Positions 25,154 to 33,178 of a stretch of 37,899 nucleotides of DNA are shown here, in pieces. The stretch is from Clostridium sp. Its GTDB lineage: Bacteria > Bacillota > Clostridia > Clostridiales > Clostridiaceae. The position numbers and the translations under genes were made by a program. Position 1 is the stretch's first letter. Each line of letters starts with the position of its first letter. The notes under the pieces are model-generated. The model saw nothing but the letters and a program-made list of their open reading frames with translations, was not told the origin of the DNA and did not search any database. The stretch spans positions 1-37,899 of the forward strand of contig NZ_JARHZJ010000068.1 in assembly GCF_029258205.1 (NCBI RefSeq), written 5' to 3'.

Positions 25154-26302
25154 TTATTGTTTATTAATTAGTAAGTAATAAGGTGTTAAGTCTTGATATT
25201 CTATACTTCCATTGGCTTCATAAACAATGCTTAAATGACCATTTTTAAATGATAGACAAGAATATCCACCACCTAATTTGTTACCATCTTTAGGGTAAGG
25301 AATACATATTTCCTGAACGCCGTTAGATAAATCATCAAAGTCAATCATGTAAACAGCAATATTGTCTCTTATATATTCGCCTTTAGTGTTTTTAGGTGCT
25401 GAAATTAAGCCTATTCTATGTCCGTTTGAAGTAGTAGCTTTAATAAATGAACCTTGGCATCCAGATCCCTTACCAGTTAAAATTTTACCGTTTAAAGGTT
25501 CATATATTTCCCAAGTGTTTCCTAAATCGTAGGAGATATATGCTGCTCTATAACCAGAGTAATCATATCTTGTACTCATAATTAAAGCTCCATCTAATTC
25601 TATGACCATATTTTCAGAGGTGTTTGAATTAGGAACTTTGTTTCCCATTGTCCATGTTTCACCATTATCATTTGAATAGATAATTAATGAATAATAGTTA
25701 TTTTCATTATTTTCTCTTAAGGAAATTTGTGCTGGCATAACTATTGTTCCATCATTCATTACAATACCTGAACCAACTCCACCTAGCCATCCAATTGTAT
25801 TGCTTGGTTGATTTTTTACTTTTGAGGAGTTAGTAGTTAGATCTATTTTGTTAGACCAAGTTAATCCGTTGTCATCAGAATAAATCATTTGTACAGACCA
25901 ATCACTTCTTAAGGTAGAAGTAGTCATTGACCAGTTTCCATTTGTATTCCATGAGCCTGCAATTAATATTATTCTACCTGTATTTGTAATAACTGTTGTG
26001 GAGTCCATTACACGAGAGTAGGTAGAGTCAATACGATTATTTTTCATTGCTATGTCATAGCTCCATGTCTTTCCAAAATCAGTACTGCGTGCAGAAGCTA
26101 TGTCTATATAAGCATGGTCATCAGGACCATTATAACGAATATCTGAAAAGGTTAAAATTGTACCATCATTTAATAATTGTATATTTGGAATTCTAAAATA
26201 CTTTGAATTCCATATGTTATTATCCTTGTTAAATAGTATTAGTGGTTCTTGATTATGGCTTATATCTAGATTCTTTTCAAAGGTATTGTTTTTGTTACAC
26301 AT
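25154..26302 (-). CDS. nanH: Small intracellular sialidase NanH
   Basis: This 382-aa exo-alpha-sialidase removes terminal sialic acid. The catalytic-arginine motif YFRIPN has R37, and four Asp-box repeats are visible (STDFGKTW, SDDNGLTW, SNDNGETW, SYDLGNTW), marking a six-bladed propeller. There is no signal peptide, so the enzyme is intracellular and probably acts on imported sialo-oligosaccharides. I chose the ATG at 26302 (MCNKN) because AAGGAGA sits ~10 bases upstream. The ATG at 26341 adds 13 residues across that RBS. From memory the sequence closely resembles C. perfringens NanH (43 kDa). Confidence 0.96.
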   Translation of the reverse strand: MCNKNNTFEKNLDISHNQEPLILFNKDNNIWNSKYFRIPNIQLLNDGTILTFSDIRYNGPDDHAYIDIASARSTDFGKTWSYDIAMKNNRIDSTYSRVMDSTTVITNTGRIILIAGSWNTNGNWSMTTSTLRSDWSVQMIYSDDNGLTWSNKIDLTTNSSKVKNQPSNTIGWLGGVGSGIVMNDGTIVMPAQISLRENNENNYYSLIIYSNDNGETWTMGNKVPNSNTSENMVIELDGALIMSTRYDYSGYRAAYISYDLGNTWEIYEPLNGKILTGKGSGCQGSFIKATTSNGHRIGLISAPKNTKGEYIRDNIAVYMIDFDDLSNGVQEICIPYPKDGNKLGGGYSCLSFKNGHLSIVYEANGSIEYQDLTPYYLLINKQ

Positions 26303-26578
26303 AAAAATATAATCTCCTTTATAAAATTCATATTTATCCATTAATTTAAAAGTTATTTTTCATATAAATAGGCATGAAAACCTAATTATTAAAAACTTCT
26401 TGCAACTTGAAAATATAGATATTTTTAAATAAATTATAACAGTATTTGAAAATATTTACTATGTAATAAGGATTGAATTAGAGAAGTTTTAAAATATAAT
26501 GTATTAAACAATGGGTTTATATTTTTTGATATAATTAAAAGGTAAGACTTAGAATTATTATAAACTGTGAGGAAAAAG
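26303..26578. promoter_or_regulatory. Divergent promoter region nanH / fliB-like
   Basis: This 276-base region holds the promoters of two divergent genes. For the + strand gene an extended -10 element TGATATAAT (TATAAT 26530-26535) lies about 44 bases before the ATG. I could not identify a convincing nanH promoter on the - strand. Confidence 0.45.
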
Positions 26579-27952
26579 ATGAAAGTAAGAGTACCAAATT
26601 ATTTTAATGAGTTTAAATGTATAGCATCAGAGTGTGAAGATACTTGTTGTGCTGGATGGGAAATTGTTATTGATGATGAAACCCATAAGCGTTATGAAAA
26701 TGTGGATGGTAAATTTGGAGATATACTAAGAAGCAAAATAGTTAAAAGTGATGGGGAGAATATTTTCCTTTTGAATAATGGAAAATGTTCCTTCTTAAAT
26801 GAAAAAAAGATGTGTGAGATTTATATTAATCTTGGAGAGGATTATCTTTGTTATACTTGTCAGCAATTTCCTAGATATACTGAAGAATTTTTAGATTTAA
26901 GAGAAATAGGACTATCTTTGTCATGTCCAGAGGCTGCAAGAATTATTTTAAGAAAGGTTGAAAATACTACTTTTAATTTAAGTGAAGAGGATAATTGTGA
27001 AAGCAAGACTGAGAAAGAGGTAGAAGATAATTTAAGCTTATCATGTGAAGATATTAATTCTTCAAACTATGATTTATGTAAATCTTCTAACTTAATGGAT
27101 AATGAAAATAATAAGTATTTTAACTTAAGTGAAAATAGACAGTACCTTGACTTAAAAAATAGTGAAGAAATTGAAAGCAATAATAGTGAAATAGATAACT
27201 TAACTGATGATGAAGACTTCTTTGATTATGGAATTGATGAAGAGGTTCTTTCAGAGTTTTTAGAGTGTAGGAATATTATTTTTAATATTATAGAGCGTAA
27301 AGATTTAGATTTAGGAACAAAGGCAGCCTTAGCTCTTGAATTTGTTAAAGAGGTTCAAAACAAGATAGATTTAGGTGATATGGACGAAATACTAGATCTT
27401 ATGGAAGAGTATAGGGATGAAAATTTCATAAATACACTTATAAAGGAACTAGAAGGTTATAAAGGAAAAGAAAGAATAAAACATAAAAACTTATGTGAAT
27501 ATTTAAATATTTATAAGAATATAAAGCATATAAATTCTAATGATCCCTTAGGATTAGAGAAAGCATTAAAGTATTTTGAAGGAAATGAAGAGTTTTATTT
27601 ACAAAAGCACAAAGAATTTAATGAGTATTACAAAGAAAACTTATATAAGTTTAAAAATATACTTATATACTTTATATTTAGATATTTCATGAAAGCAATT
27701 TTTGACTATGATATGTCTGCTAAGATAAAGTTAGCCATAATAAGTACATTAATGATTAAGGAGCTTTCTGTAGTAAGATTTATAGAGAATAATAATGAAT
27801 TTACAGAGGAAGATATGGTAGAGGTTAGCCGTATTTACTCTAAAGATATTGAACATTCAGATGAAAATATAGAAAATTTACAAGAAATATTTGAGACAAA
27901 AGAAATATTTGAAGTAGATGAAATACTAGCTATGTTAATGAATGACTTTTAA
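26579..27952 (+). CDS. fliB: FliB-type lysine N-methylase homologue
   Basis: The protein is 457 aa from the ATG at 26579 (RBS GAGGA; a GTG at 26567 falls inside the RBS). The N-terminal Cys-rich domain is typical of FliB: C14, C19, C23, C24 in FKCIASECEDTCCAGWEI, then CSFLNEKKMCEIY, YLCYTCQQFPR and LSCPEAA. These probably bind a metal or Fe-S cluster. Residues ~140-225 are an acidic, Asn/Ser-rich low-complexity insertion. The C-terminal ~230 residues are alpha-helical. FliB methylates flagellin lysines in Salmonella. No flagellar genes are nearby and this species is non-flagellated, so the substrate here must differ. Confidence 0.75.
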   Translation: MKVRVPNYFNEFKCIASECEDTCCAGWEIVIDDETHKRYENVDGKFGDILRSKIVKSDGENIFLLNNGKCSFLNEKKMCEIYINLGEDYLCYTCQQFPRYTEEFLDLREIGLSLSCPEAARIILRKVENTTFNLSEEDNCESKTEKEVEDNLSLSCEDINSSNYDLCKSSNLMDNENNKYFNLSENRQYLDLKNSEEIESNNSEIDNLTDDEDFFDYGIDEEVLSEFLECRNIIFNIIERKDLDLGTKAALALEFVKEVQNKIDLGDMDEILDLMEEYRDENFINTLIKELEGYKGKERIKHKNLCEYLNIYKNIKHINSNDPLGLEKALKYFEGNEEFYLQKHKEFNEYYKENLYKFKNILIYFIFRYFMKAIFDYDMSAKIKLAIISTLMIKELSVVRFIENNNEFTEEDMVEVSRIYSKDIEHSDENIENLQEIFETKEIFEVDEILAMLMNDF

Positions 27953-28078
27953 ATTTACCTTTGAATAAATATTTAAAAATTTGATTTTATATAAAGTTTT
28001 TTTGATGTTTTAAAGGAACATAAAAAATCAAAAGTTAATTAAAAGAGAGCCTAAAATATAAAGTAGAATAATAAAAGA

Positions 28079-28126
28079 AGAGTATTTTAAGTTATATATT
28101 TATGTAATTTAAAACACTCTTTTTTT
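28079..28126 (+). terminator. Intrinsic terminator after the fliB-like gene
   Basis: The 20-bp stem with arms 28079-28098 and 28101-28120 (one mismatch, two G-U pairs; AGAGT/ACTCT at the base) is followed by seven T. It lies ~130 bases after the stop. The flanking stretches 27953-28078 and 28127-28259 are AT-rich and empty. Confidence 0.88.
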
Positions 28127-28259
28127 ATTTAAAATTTTGATTTAAAAGTTATTTAGAAATAGCATTAGTAGTTAATAATGTTTACCAAAATAAACTTTAA
28201 GTTTAGAGTTGTAATTTTAAAAATTAAGACTAATAAATAACCTGAAATTAAGATTAAGC

Positions 28260-29081
28260 TTAGCTTGTTAAAGAGCCTTTTTTGTATAGTTTGTATAATA
28301 GATAGGCCATTGGAATTATGCTAATTAGTTGAAAGTAATTAATAAACTGTAATATTTCATGTTTAGCTAGTGGAGGGGGAAGGGTTGCAATTAGGTTGTT
28401 TAGCATATGCATGAATATAACTAGTGGAAGAGAACGAGTTTTACTATATACAAAACCTAAAATAATTCCTAATATAGAGGCATAAACAACTTGTACAGGC
28501 TCTCTATGAAATAAGCCAAATAAAATACCAGAGAGAATTATAGGTGTTGCGCCTCCTTTTATCTTATCTATTTCGTTAAAAACTAATCCCCTAAAAAGTA
28601 ACTCTTCAACAATTGGCCCAAATAAGATTACAGATAAAAATATAAATATATAGGCTTCATTATTTAAACTTTCAGATATCTTAGAAAAATTTTGTAAGCT
28701 ATTTTTTACAAGAGTAATAGAGGATAGGATTTTATCTGCAAATATAAGCCATAGAGCAGAGAGTCCTCCCATACCCATTGAAATTAAGGCATATTTAGGA
28801 ATATCTTTTCTTGGAAGTTTAATATTGAGTTTGTTTTTGTTATACTTTTTACATTTATATATAATAAGATAAACTAACATAGTTATGAAGCAAGCAAATC
28901 CATCAATCATAAAGAAATTTGAGTCAATAAAATTAGGAGGTAATAAACTTAAGCTAGTATTTGCTATAAAGCAGCAGAGTAATAAAAATAAAAGAGAGCC
29001 TATAAAGGATAAAAAGTAATATAGAGCTAGAAAAATAAATATGTTTAGTATGGCTATAAATAGTTTAATGATTTTTTTCAT
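28260..29081 (-). CDS. CPBP-family intramembrane metalloprotease
   Basis: This 273-aa protein with about seven to eight membrane helices belongs to the CPBP/Abi (type II CAAX protease) family. Its three motifs are present: EELLFRG (about residues 157-163), FGLFHREP and HMLNNLIA, supplying the Glu and His residues of the active site. Such proteins serve as prenyl-CAAX-like proteases or as bacteriocin self-immunity factors. No bacteriocin gene is adjacent, so the role is open. The RBS GAGGTGA lies just upstream of the ATG on the minus strand. Confidence 0.87.
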   Translation of the reverse strand: MKKIIKLFIAILNIFIFLALYYFLSFIGSLLFLLLCCFIANTSLSLLPPNFIDSNFFMIDGFACFITMLVYLIIYKCKKYNKNKLNIKLPRKDIPKYALISMGMGGLSALWLIFADKILSSITLVKNSLQNFSKISESLNNEAYIFIFLSVILFGPIVEELLFRGLVFNEIDKIKGGATPIILSGILFGLFHREPVQVVYASILGIILGFVYSKTRSLPLVIFMHMLNNLIATLPPPLAKHEILQFINYFQLISIIPMAYLLYKLYKKGSLTS

Positions 29082-29498
29082 GATTCACCTCAATTTATAA
29101 AAAAAGTAGTGTAAGGGTTTTATTATAAATTCTTCCTTGAATTTTCTTCCTTAAGAAACTCAATTAAGTAAAGTTTAAGAAAATATTAGGATAAATACTT
29201 TCTTTAAATTTTAGGAAGTGATGTAAGTTACTTAAGCTTTACTTTGGGAAAGAACCTAGTTGAGATAATATATGGAATATAAATTCATTATATGCATAAT
29301 GTTTTTAGGTAAAATGGATTTATAGTCTGTTTTATAACTTCTTATATTTTTAATTGTCTTAATTTTGTAATATTTTGTATTTAAAATATTAATAAAGAGA
29401 TACTAGAAGGATAATTATTTTTTATAATTAATAGCGTAATAAAGTGATTGGCTTTAAAAATAATTATAAGCAATTAGATCCTAAGATGAGGTGGTAGT
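29082..29498. other. Divergent intergenic with a large imperfect inverted repeat
   Basis: This ~417-base region lies between the minus-strand CPBP gene and the plus-strand NTF2-like gene. It contains AAGTAAAGTTTAAG (29166-29179) and its near-complement CTTAAGCTTTACTT (29231-29244, 13 of 14), 51 bases apart, and TTAGGA occurs twice inside. No T-box, riboswitch or tRNA signature was recognised. Confidence 0.5.
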
Positions 29499-29891
29499 AT
29501 GGATTCTATTAAGGAACAAATATTTCAGTTAGAAAATGATTTAATAAAGTCTGAAGTGAGAAAGTCAGCAGATAAAATAAATGAAATATTATCAAATGAT
29601 TTTGTTGAATTTAGTAGTTCAGGAAGTGAATATCACTATAAATATGGAGATGTTTTTCAAGATGAAGAGGACGAGAGAATATTAGACTGGGAAATATTAG
29701 ATTTTAAGGTGAAGAAGGTTACAGATAATTGTGTTTTAGCTACTTATATGGTAATAAAACATGATGAATTAGATGAGAGAAAGAGATATTCCCTTCGTAG
29801 TTCTTTGTGGACAGAGAAAAATGGAAAGTGGAAGATGTCTTTTCATCAAGGAACGTTATTAGAAGGTAAGGAGGGAAGAAGTATTTTTTAG
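29499..29891 (+). CDS. NTF2-like / DUF4440 protein
   Basis: This 130-aa soluble protein has the cone-shaped NTF2-like fold pattern: an N-terminal helix pair (QIFQLENDLIKSEVRKS), the DDF-type segment LSNDFVEFSSSGSEYH, and the closing strands LRSSLWTEKNGKWKMSFHQGT that are typical of DUF4440. These proteins bind or convert small molecules, but none has a general assigned role. RBS GAGGTGG precedes the ATG. It is monocistronic. Confidence 0.75.
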   Translation: MDSIKEQIFQLENDLIKSEVRKSADKINEILSNDFVEFSSSGSEYHYKYGDVFQDEEDERILDWEILDFKVKKVTDNCVLATYMVIKHDELDERKRYSLRSSLWTEKNGKWKMSFHQGTLLEGKEGRSIF

Positions 29892-30023
29892 TGATTAGGA
29901 AATGATTTATAAAAGAGAATTGAAATTTTCATTCTATTTTTTTATATTTGTTTATAAGATAAGAATTTTTATAGTTAGAAAGTTACCTTGAAGAATAAAT
30001 TAAGTTGAAATAGGAGAGAGAAA

Positions 30024-30407
30024 ATGGGATTTTGGATTTTTATGATGATTTTTGAATTATTAATACCACTTATAATGATTATTTTTGGTAAATACTTTAG
30101 TAAAAAGGCACCTAAGGAAATTAATCATTTTTTTGGATACAGAACTTCAATGTCAATGAAAAATAAGGACACTTGGGAGTTTGCACATAAATATTGTGGA
30201 AGACTATGGCTTAAAATAGGATCTATTATGTTTGTTATATCTTTTATTATTATGTTATTTGTCTTTGGAAAGGGTGACCAAGTTGTAGGAGCATGGGGCG
30301 GAGCACTTTGTATGGTACAGACTGTAGTTTTAGTTGCATCAATATTTCCTACAGAGAGAGCTTTAAAGAAGAATTTTGATAAATATGGTAATAGAAGAAA
30401 TGTGTAA
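30024..30407 (+). CDS. SdpI-family membrane protein
   Basis: This 127-aa protein has three membrane segments (about 4-22, 62-81 and 87-107). The cytoplasmic motif FFGYRTSMSMKNKDTWEFAH and the following WLKIG are the hallmark of SdpI/YhfL-type proteins. In Bacillus SdpI gives immunity to the SdpC toxin, but many homologues are orphans like this one. RBS GGAGAG is 6-8 bases before the ATG. It converges on the flavin reductase gene across a shared hairpin. Confidence 0.82.
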   Translation: MGFWIFMMIFELLIPLIMIIFGKYFSKKAPKEINHFFGYRTSMSMKNKDTWEFAHKYCGRLWLKIGSIMFVISFIIMLFVFGKGDQVVGAWGGALCMVQTVVLVASIFPTERALKKNFDKYGNRRNV

Positions 30408-30430
30408 TTTTGATTTTATTACTTAAACAA

Positions 30431-30478
30431 ATGTGGCTGTATCAAATTTAAAAAATTACTATTTTGATACAGCCACAT
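30431..30478. terminator. Convergent hairpin, likely bidirectional terminator
   Basis: A perfect 16-bp inverted repeat ATGTGGCTGTATCAAA (30431-30446) / TTTGATACAGCCACAT (30463-30478) sits between convergent genes. The T-run is weak on both sides (TTGTTTAAG on the minus strand), so termination strength is uncertain. The relatively GC-rich stem is notable against the AT-rich surroundings. Confidence 0.7.
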
Positions 30479-30504
30479 GCTAAATATAAGAATTTTGTGA
30501 ATTA

Positions 30505-31062
30505 CTATTTGATATTTTTGCCTACCTCAAAAGCATTTCCAATAAAGCTACCTATTTTCCAATAATTATTATCCATACAGTAAATAAGTGGATTTATCTT
30601 CTTTGTATCTGGAAAACCATTTGTAAGTAAGTCTTGGTCAACATAAGTTTCTATTATTTCACCAATAAATACTTCCATATCATAAATATCAAGTACATTT
30701 ATTACTTTACATTCCATATTTATTGGACATGCCTCAATTAGTGGGATTTTATTATTACTTTCATAAAAGCACTCAAAAATCTGTGATTTATCAATATTGT
30801 TTCCTGAAACAAGTCCGCAATAATCAACTTTTTCAACTAAATCTGCTGAAGGTATATTGATACTAAATACTTGGTTTTCTCTTATGCCTTTATTGGTATA
30901 ATGACTCTTTTCCATTGATATATAAACAACAGAAGGGTTAACGCTTACTATTCCACAGTTGCCTATGGTTGTAAAATTAGGTTTATCATTTATAACTGTG
31001 CCTATTAATACTGATGGTATAGGATAAACCAAAGGAAGTTTATTAAATTTAGTTTTTGACAT
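30505..31062 (-). CDS. Flavin reductase-like FMN-binding split-barrel protein
   Basis: This 185-aa flavoredoxin/flavin reductase-type protein has the family segments PIPSVLIGTVINDKPNFTTI near the N-terminus, PSVVYISMEKSHYTNKGI, FSINIPSADLVEKVDYCG and GEIIETYVDQDL. It should bind FMN noncovalently and carry electrons in the cytoplasm. RBS AGGAGAG is present on the minus strand. The zinc-ribbon gene ends about 40 bases upstream of it on the same strand, so the two may be cotranscribed. Confidence 0.85.
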   Translation of the reverse strand: MSKTKFNKLPLVYPIPSVLIGTVINDKPNFTTIGNCGIVSVNPSVVYISMEKSHYTNKGIRENQVFSINIPSADLVEKVDYCGLVSGNNIDKSQIFECFYESNNKIPLIEACPINMECKVINVLDIYDMEVFIGEIIETYVDQDLLTNGFPDTKKINPLIYCMDNNYWKIGSFIGNAFEVGKNIK

Positions 31063-31101
31063 TTTACCACTCTCCTAGATTTTTTTTATTAATATATTAA
31101 C

Positions 31102-31491
31102 TTACAATTGTTTTAAAAGTTGTATTAATATACAAATTAATAAAGTTACACCAATAGTTCTGAAAATTATTTTAGTCTTTCTTACTCCTCTTTTTTGCAA
31201 ACCCCTATCTTCTCCAAAGGGAAATATTATATATAAAGCAGATATTAGTAATGAAATAGCTGTGAATAAATATTCTGATATATGGTTATTGGGTGAAAAG
31301 AATATAATATTAGTAAAGAAAATTAATAGCAGTATTATAGAAAAAATCTTTAATGGAGTTTCAGTTTTTTCTTTTTGTATCATATATTTTTGATATTTAA
31401 TATTGCAAAGATCAGAGCAGCAACTGCTTTCACTTGTTCCTTTATATGCTTTGTCACAGTATTTACATCTCTTAAGTATTGGGTCATTCAT
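31102..31491 (-). CDS. Zinc-ribbon membrane protein of unknown function
   Basis: This 129-aa protein has an N-terminal zinc ribbon (CKYC ... CCSDLC, residues about 9-29) followed by a basic linker and three hydrophobic segments (about 48-65, 73-91 and 109-127). The ribbon would be cytoplasmic at the membrane. RBS GAGGTAG lies upstream of the ATG. I cannot assign a function. Confidence 0.7.
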   Translation of the reverse strand: MNDPILKRCKYCDKAYKGTSESSCCSDLCNIKYQKYMIQKEKTETPLKIFSIILLLIFFTNIIFFSPNNHISEYLFTAISLLISALYIIFPFGEDRGLQKRGVRKTKIIFRTIGVTLLICILIQLLKQL

Positions 31492-31790
31492 AAATTACTA
31501 CCTCGTAAATTAGAAGATTTTCACTTTATAGATATTATAATTCTAAGAAACTTTAAAGATTCCTTTTTATATTTAACATTCCAATTATTACAAAGAAAAT
31601 TTTTATGATTTGTAAAAAATATAAATAAAAAATAACTATTTTTAAGTATATGTTAATTATTGTTGTAAAATAGAAAAAAATACATTGGATTTGGGGTTAA
31701 ATAGAAAATTCCAGTAAGAAATAAACTTTTACAATTGGTATATAATTGAAAAAGTAAAAGGAATAGATACATTTTAAAAGGAGTTATGAT
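31492..31790. other. Divergent intergenic between zinc-ribbon gene and lipoprotein
   Basis: This ~300-base AT-rich region shows a TATAAT at 31741-31746, 45 bases before the lipoprotein ATG, without a good -35 at the usual spacing. The open frame that enters this region on the + strand runs antisense to the zinc-ribbon gene and has no RBS. Confidence 0.4.
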
Positions 31791-32552
31791 ATGAAGAGAA
31801 GAAATTATTTGATTAGTTTATTGGCTGTTGTGCTTAGTTTGGGAGTTTTAGTTGGGTGTGGAGATAAGACAAACTCTTATAATGATGGGGCTTCTGTAAA
31901 TAGTGCAGAAAATAATAATTCTCCAGAGGTGGCAAAGAATAATGATGAGTTAGATAAATCACAGGCTAAAGAGGCTAATTCTAAGGATAATGAAGATATG
32001 AATAAAGCTGAGGGGGAAAAGAAAGAAGAGAATAGTAAGACTGATAGCACTACTAAGGCTAATGAGACTGCTAAAGTAGATAATTCTAATAGCAAGGAAA
32101 GTAAAGGAGCAAGTAATTCTTCTAAGAAAGATGAAAGTAAGAGTACTTCTAAAAAGGATAACTCAAGTGCTGAAGGTAGCTTATCTAAAGCAAAATCAGA
32201 GTATCTTAAAAGGATGAAAAATATAGATAGTGAGTCTGAAAAGTTAGATAAAGAGTATGAAACTCAGGAAGGTTCAACACAAATGGGGATGAATATTATT
32301 AGTGGGAAGCAAGCTAAATTATATGATGATGAGTTAAATCAAATTTATGATTACTTAAAACAAAATTTAAGCAAAGAAAAAGCTAGAGAACTTGAAAAAA
32401 GCGAAGTGGCTTGGATTAAGAAAAAAGAAGATAAAATAGCTGAAATAAGGAAACAATTTGAAGGTGGGTCAATTACTCCTCTTATGGTAAATTCAGAGGT
32501 GGCAAAGGAAAGCAAGGAAAGATGCTATTATTTAATAGATAATTATATGTAG
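31791..32552 (+). CDS. Lipoprotein with LprI-like C-terminal domain
   Basis: This 253-aa protein has a lipoprotein signal peptide: basic start, hydrophobic core and lipobox LVGC with lipidated C23. Residues ~25-130 are a low-complexity Ser/Lys/Glu/Asn linker that would project from the membrane. The C-terminal ~110 residues (YDDELNQIYDYLKQNLS, SEVAWIKKKEDKIAE, ERCYYLIDNYM) resemble the DUF1311/LprI lysozyme-inhibitor fold, although most of the usual cysteines are absent. It may protect against lysozyme, which is inference. RBS AAGGAG. A terminator follows immediately. Confidence 0.75.
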   Translation: MKRRNYLISLLAVVLSLGVLVGCGDKTNSYNDGASVNSAENNNSPEVAKNNDELDKSQAKEANSKDNEDMNKAEGEKKEENSKTDSTTKANETAKVDNSNSKESKGASNSSKKDESKSTSKKDNSSAEGSLSKAKSEYLKRMKNIDSESEKLDKEYETQEGSTQMGMNIISGKQAKLYDDELNQIYDYLKQNLSKEKARELEKSEVAWIKKKEDKIAEIRKQFEGGSITPLMVNSEVAKESKERCYYLIDNYM

Positions 32553-32560
32553 TAGAGTGA

Positions 32561-32591
32561 ATGGGAAAGTTTTAAAACTTTCCCCATTTTT
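32561..32591 (+). terminator. Intrinsic terminator of the lipoprotein gene
   Basis: ATGGGAAAGTTTT / AAAACTTTCCCCAT (32561-32587) pair with a single bulged C and are followed by TTTTT. Confidence 0.9.
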
Positions 32592-32670
32592 CAGTTTCTA
32601 TGAAATCATTATATACTTAAAGTTTAAATATATTATAATTTGTTTAAAATAAATGTTAGGAGTAGAGTTT

Positions 32671-32973
32671 ATGAAAGAGTTTTTTTGGGATATTTTACCC
32701 GCTATATTACTTTTAATTGTTTTGTTTATAGTTTTAAATGATTTTAGGAATAATAAAAATTTAAAAAGGAATAAAAGATATTCTAAAGAATCAGGTGATA
32801 TAAACAATAAAGCAAGAAAAAGAGTGGATTATATGTCTATTGGAATGTGTTTTGGAATAGCAATAAGCATATTTTTTATAAGAAAATTTGGATCAATTTC
32901 TCTTACTTATGGAATTCTTTGTGGAATGTTAGGTGGAAAGCTTATGGAAGTAATAGTTGAAAGAAATTTTTAA
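32671..32973 (+). CDS. Small membrane protein of unknown function
   Basis: This 100-aa protein starts at the ATG at 32671, which has AGGAG at the right distance. The ATG at 32653 lies upstream of that RBS. It has one N-terminal membrane helix (about 8-25), a basic middle (NLKRNKRYSK ... ARKRV) and two weaker hydrophobic segments (about 55-70 and 74-90). No family recognised. Confidence 0.65.
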   Translation: MKEFFWDILPAILLLIVLFIVLNDFRNNKNLKRNKRYSKESGDINNKARKRVDYMSIGMCFGIAISIFFIRKFGSISLTYGILCGMLGGKLMEVIVERNF

Positions 32974-33059
32974 TAGAGAATTGTACAAGGTTTATAAGGA
33001 ATATATCGGTGAGTTGGTAGTATGAGAAGTATGTATAATATTGAATGTACAAGATTTAT

Positions 33060-33103
33060 ATAGTAGATAAAGTGTGAAATAGTGCTATCTACTATTTGTT
33101 TTA
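33060..33103 (+). terminator. Intrinsic terminator before mcrB
   Basis: A perfect 10-bp inverted repeat ATAGTAGATA (33060-33069) / TATCTACTAT (33086-33095) with a 16-base loop is followed by TTGTTTT. It separates the small membrane protein gene from mcrB. Confidence 0.72.
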
Positions 33104-33178
33104 AATTTAATAAGAATTTTTAATTTGGATGTAAAAGAATAGTTGAAATAACGGATTTTAATGAAAAGGAGAGTTTGT

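Noticed and set aside
25154-26341. Longer NanH start at 26341
   Set aside because: The extra 13 codons run across the AAGGAGA ribosome binding site that serves the ATG at 26302, and the shorter form fits the known 382-aa protein.
31375-31608. 77-aa plus-strand frame
   Set aside because: Mostly antisense to the zinc-ribbon gene and no RBS.
31877-32095. 72-aa minus-strand frame inside the lipoprotein gene
   Set aside because: Shadow of the low-complexity Ser/Lys/Glu linker.
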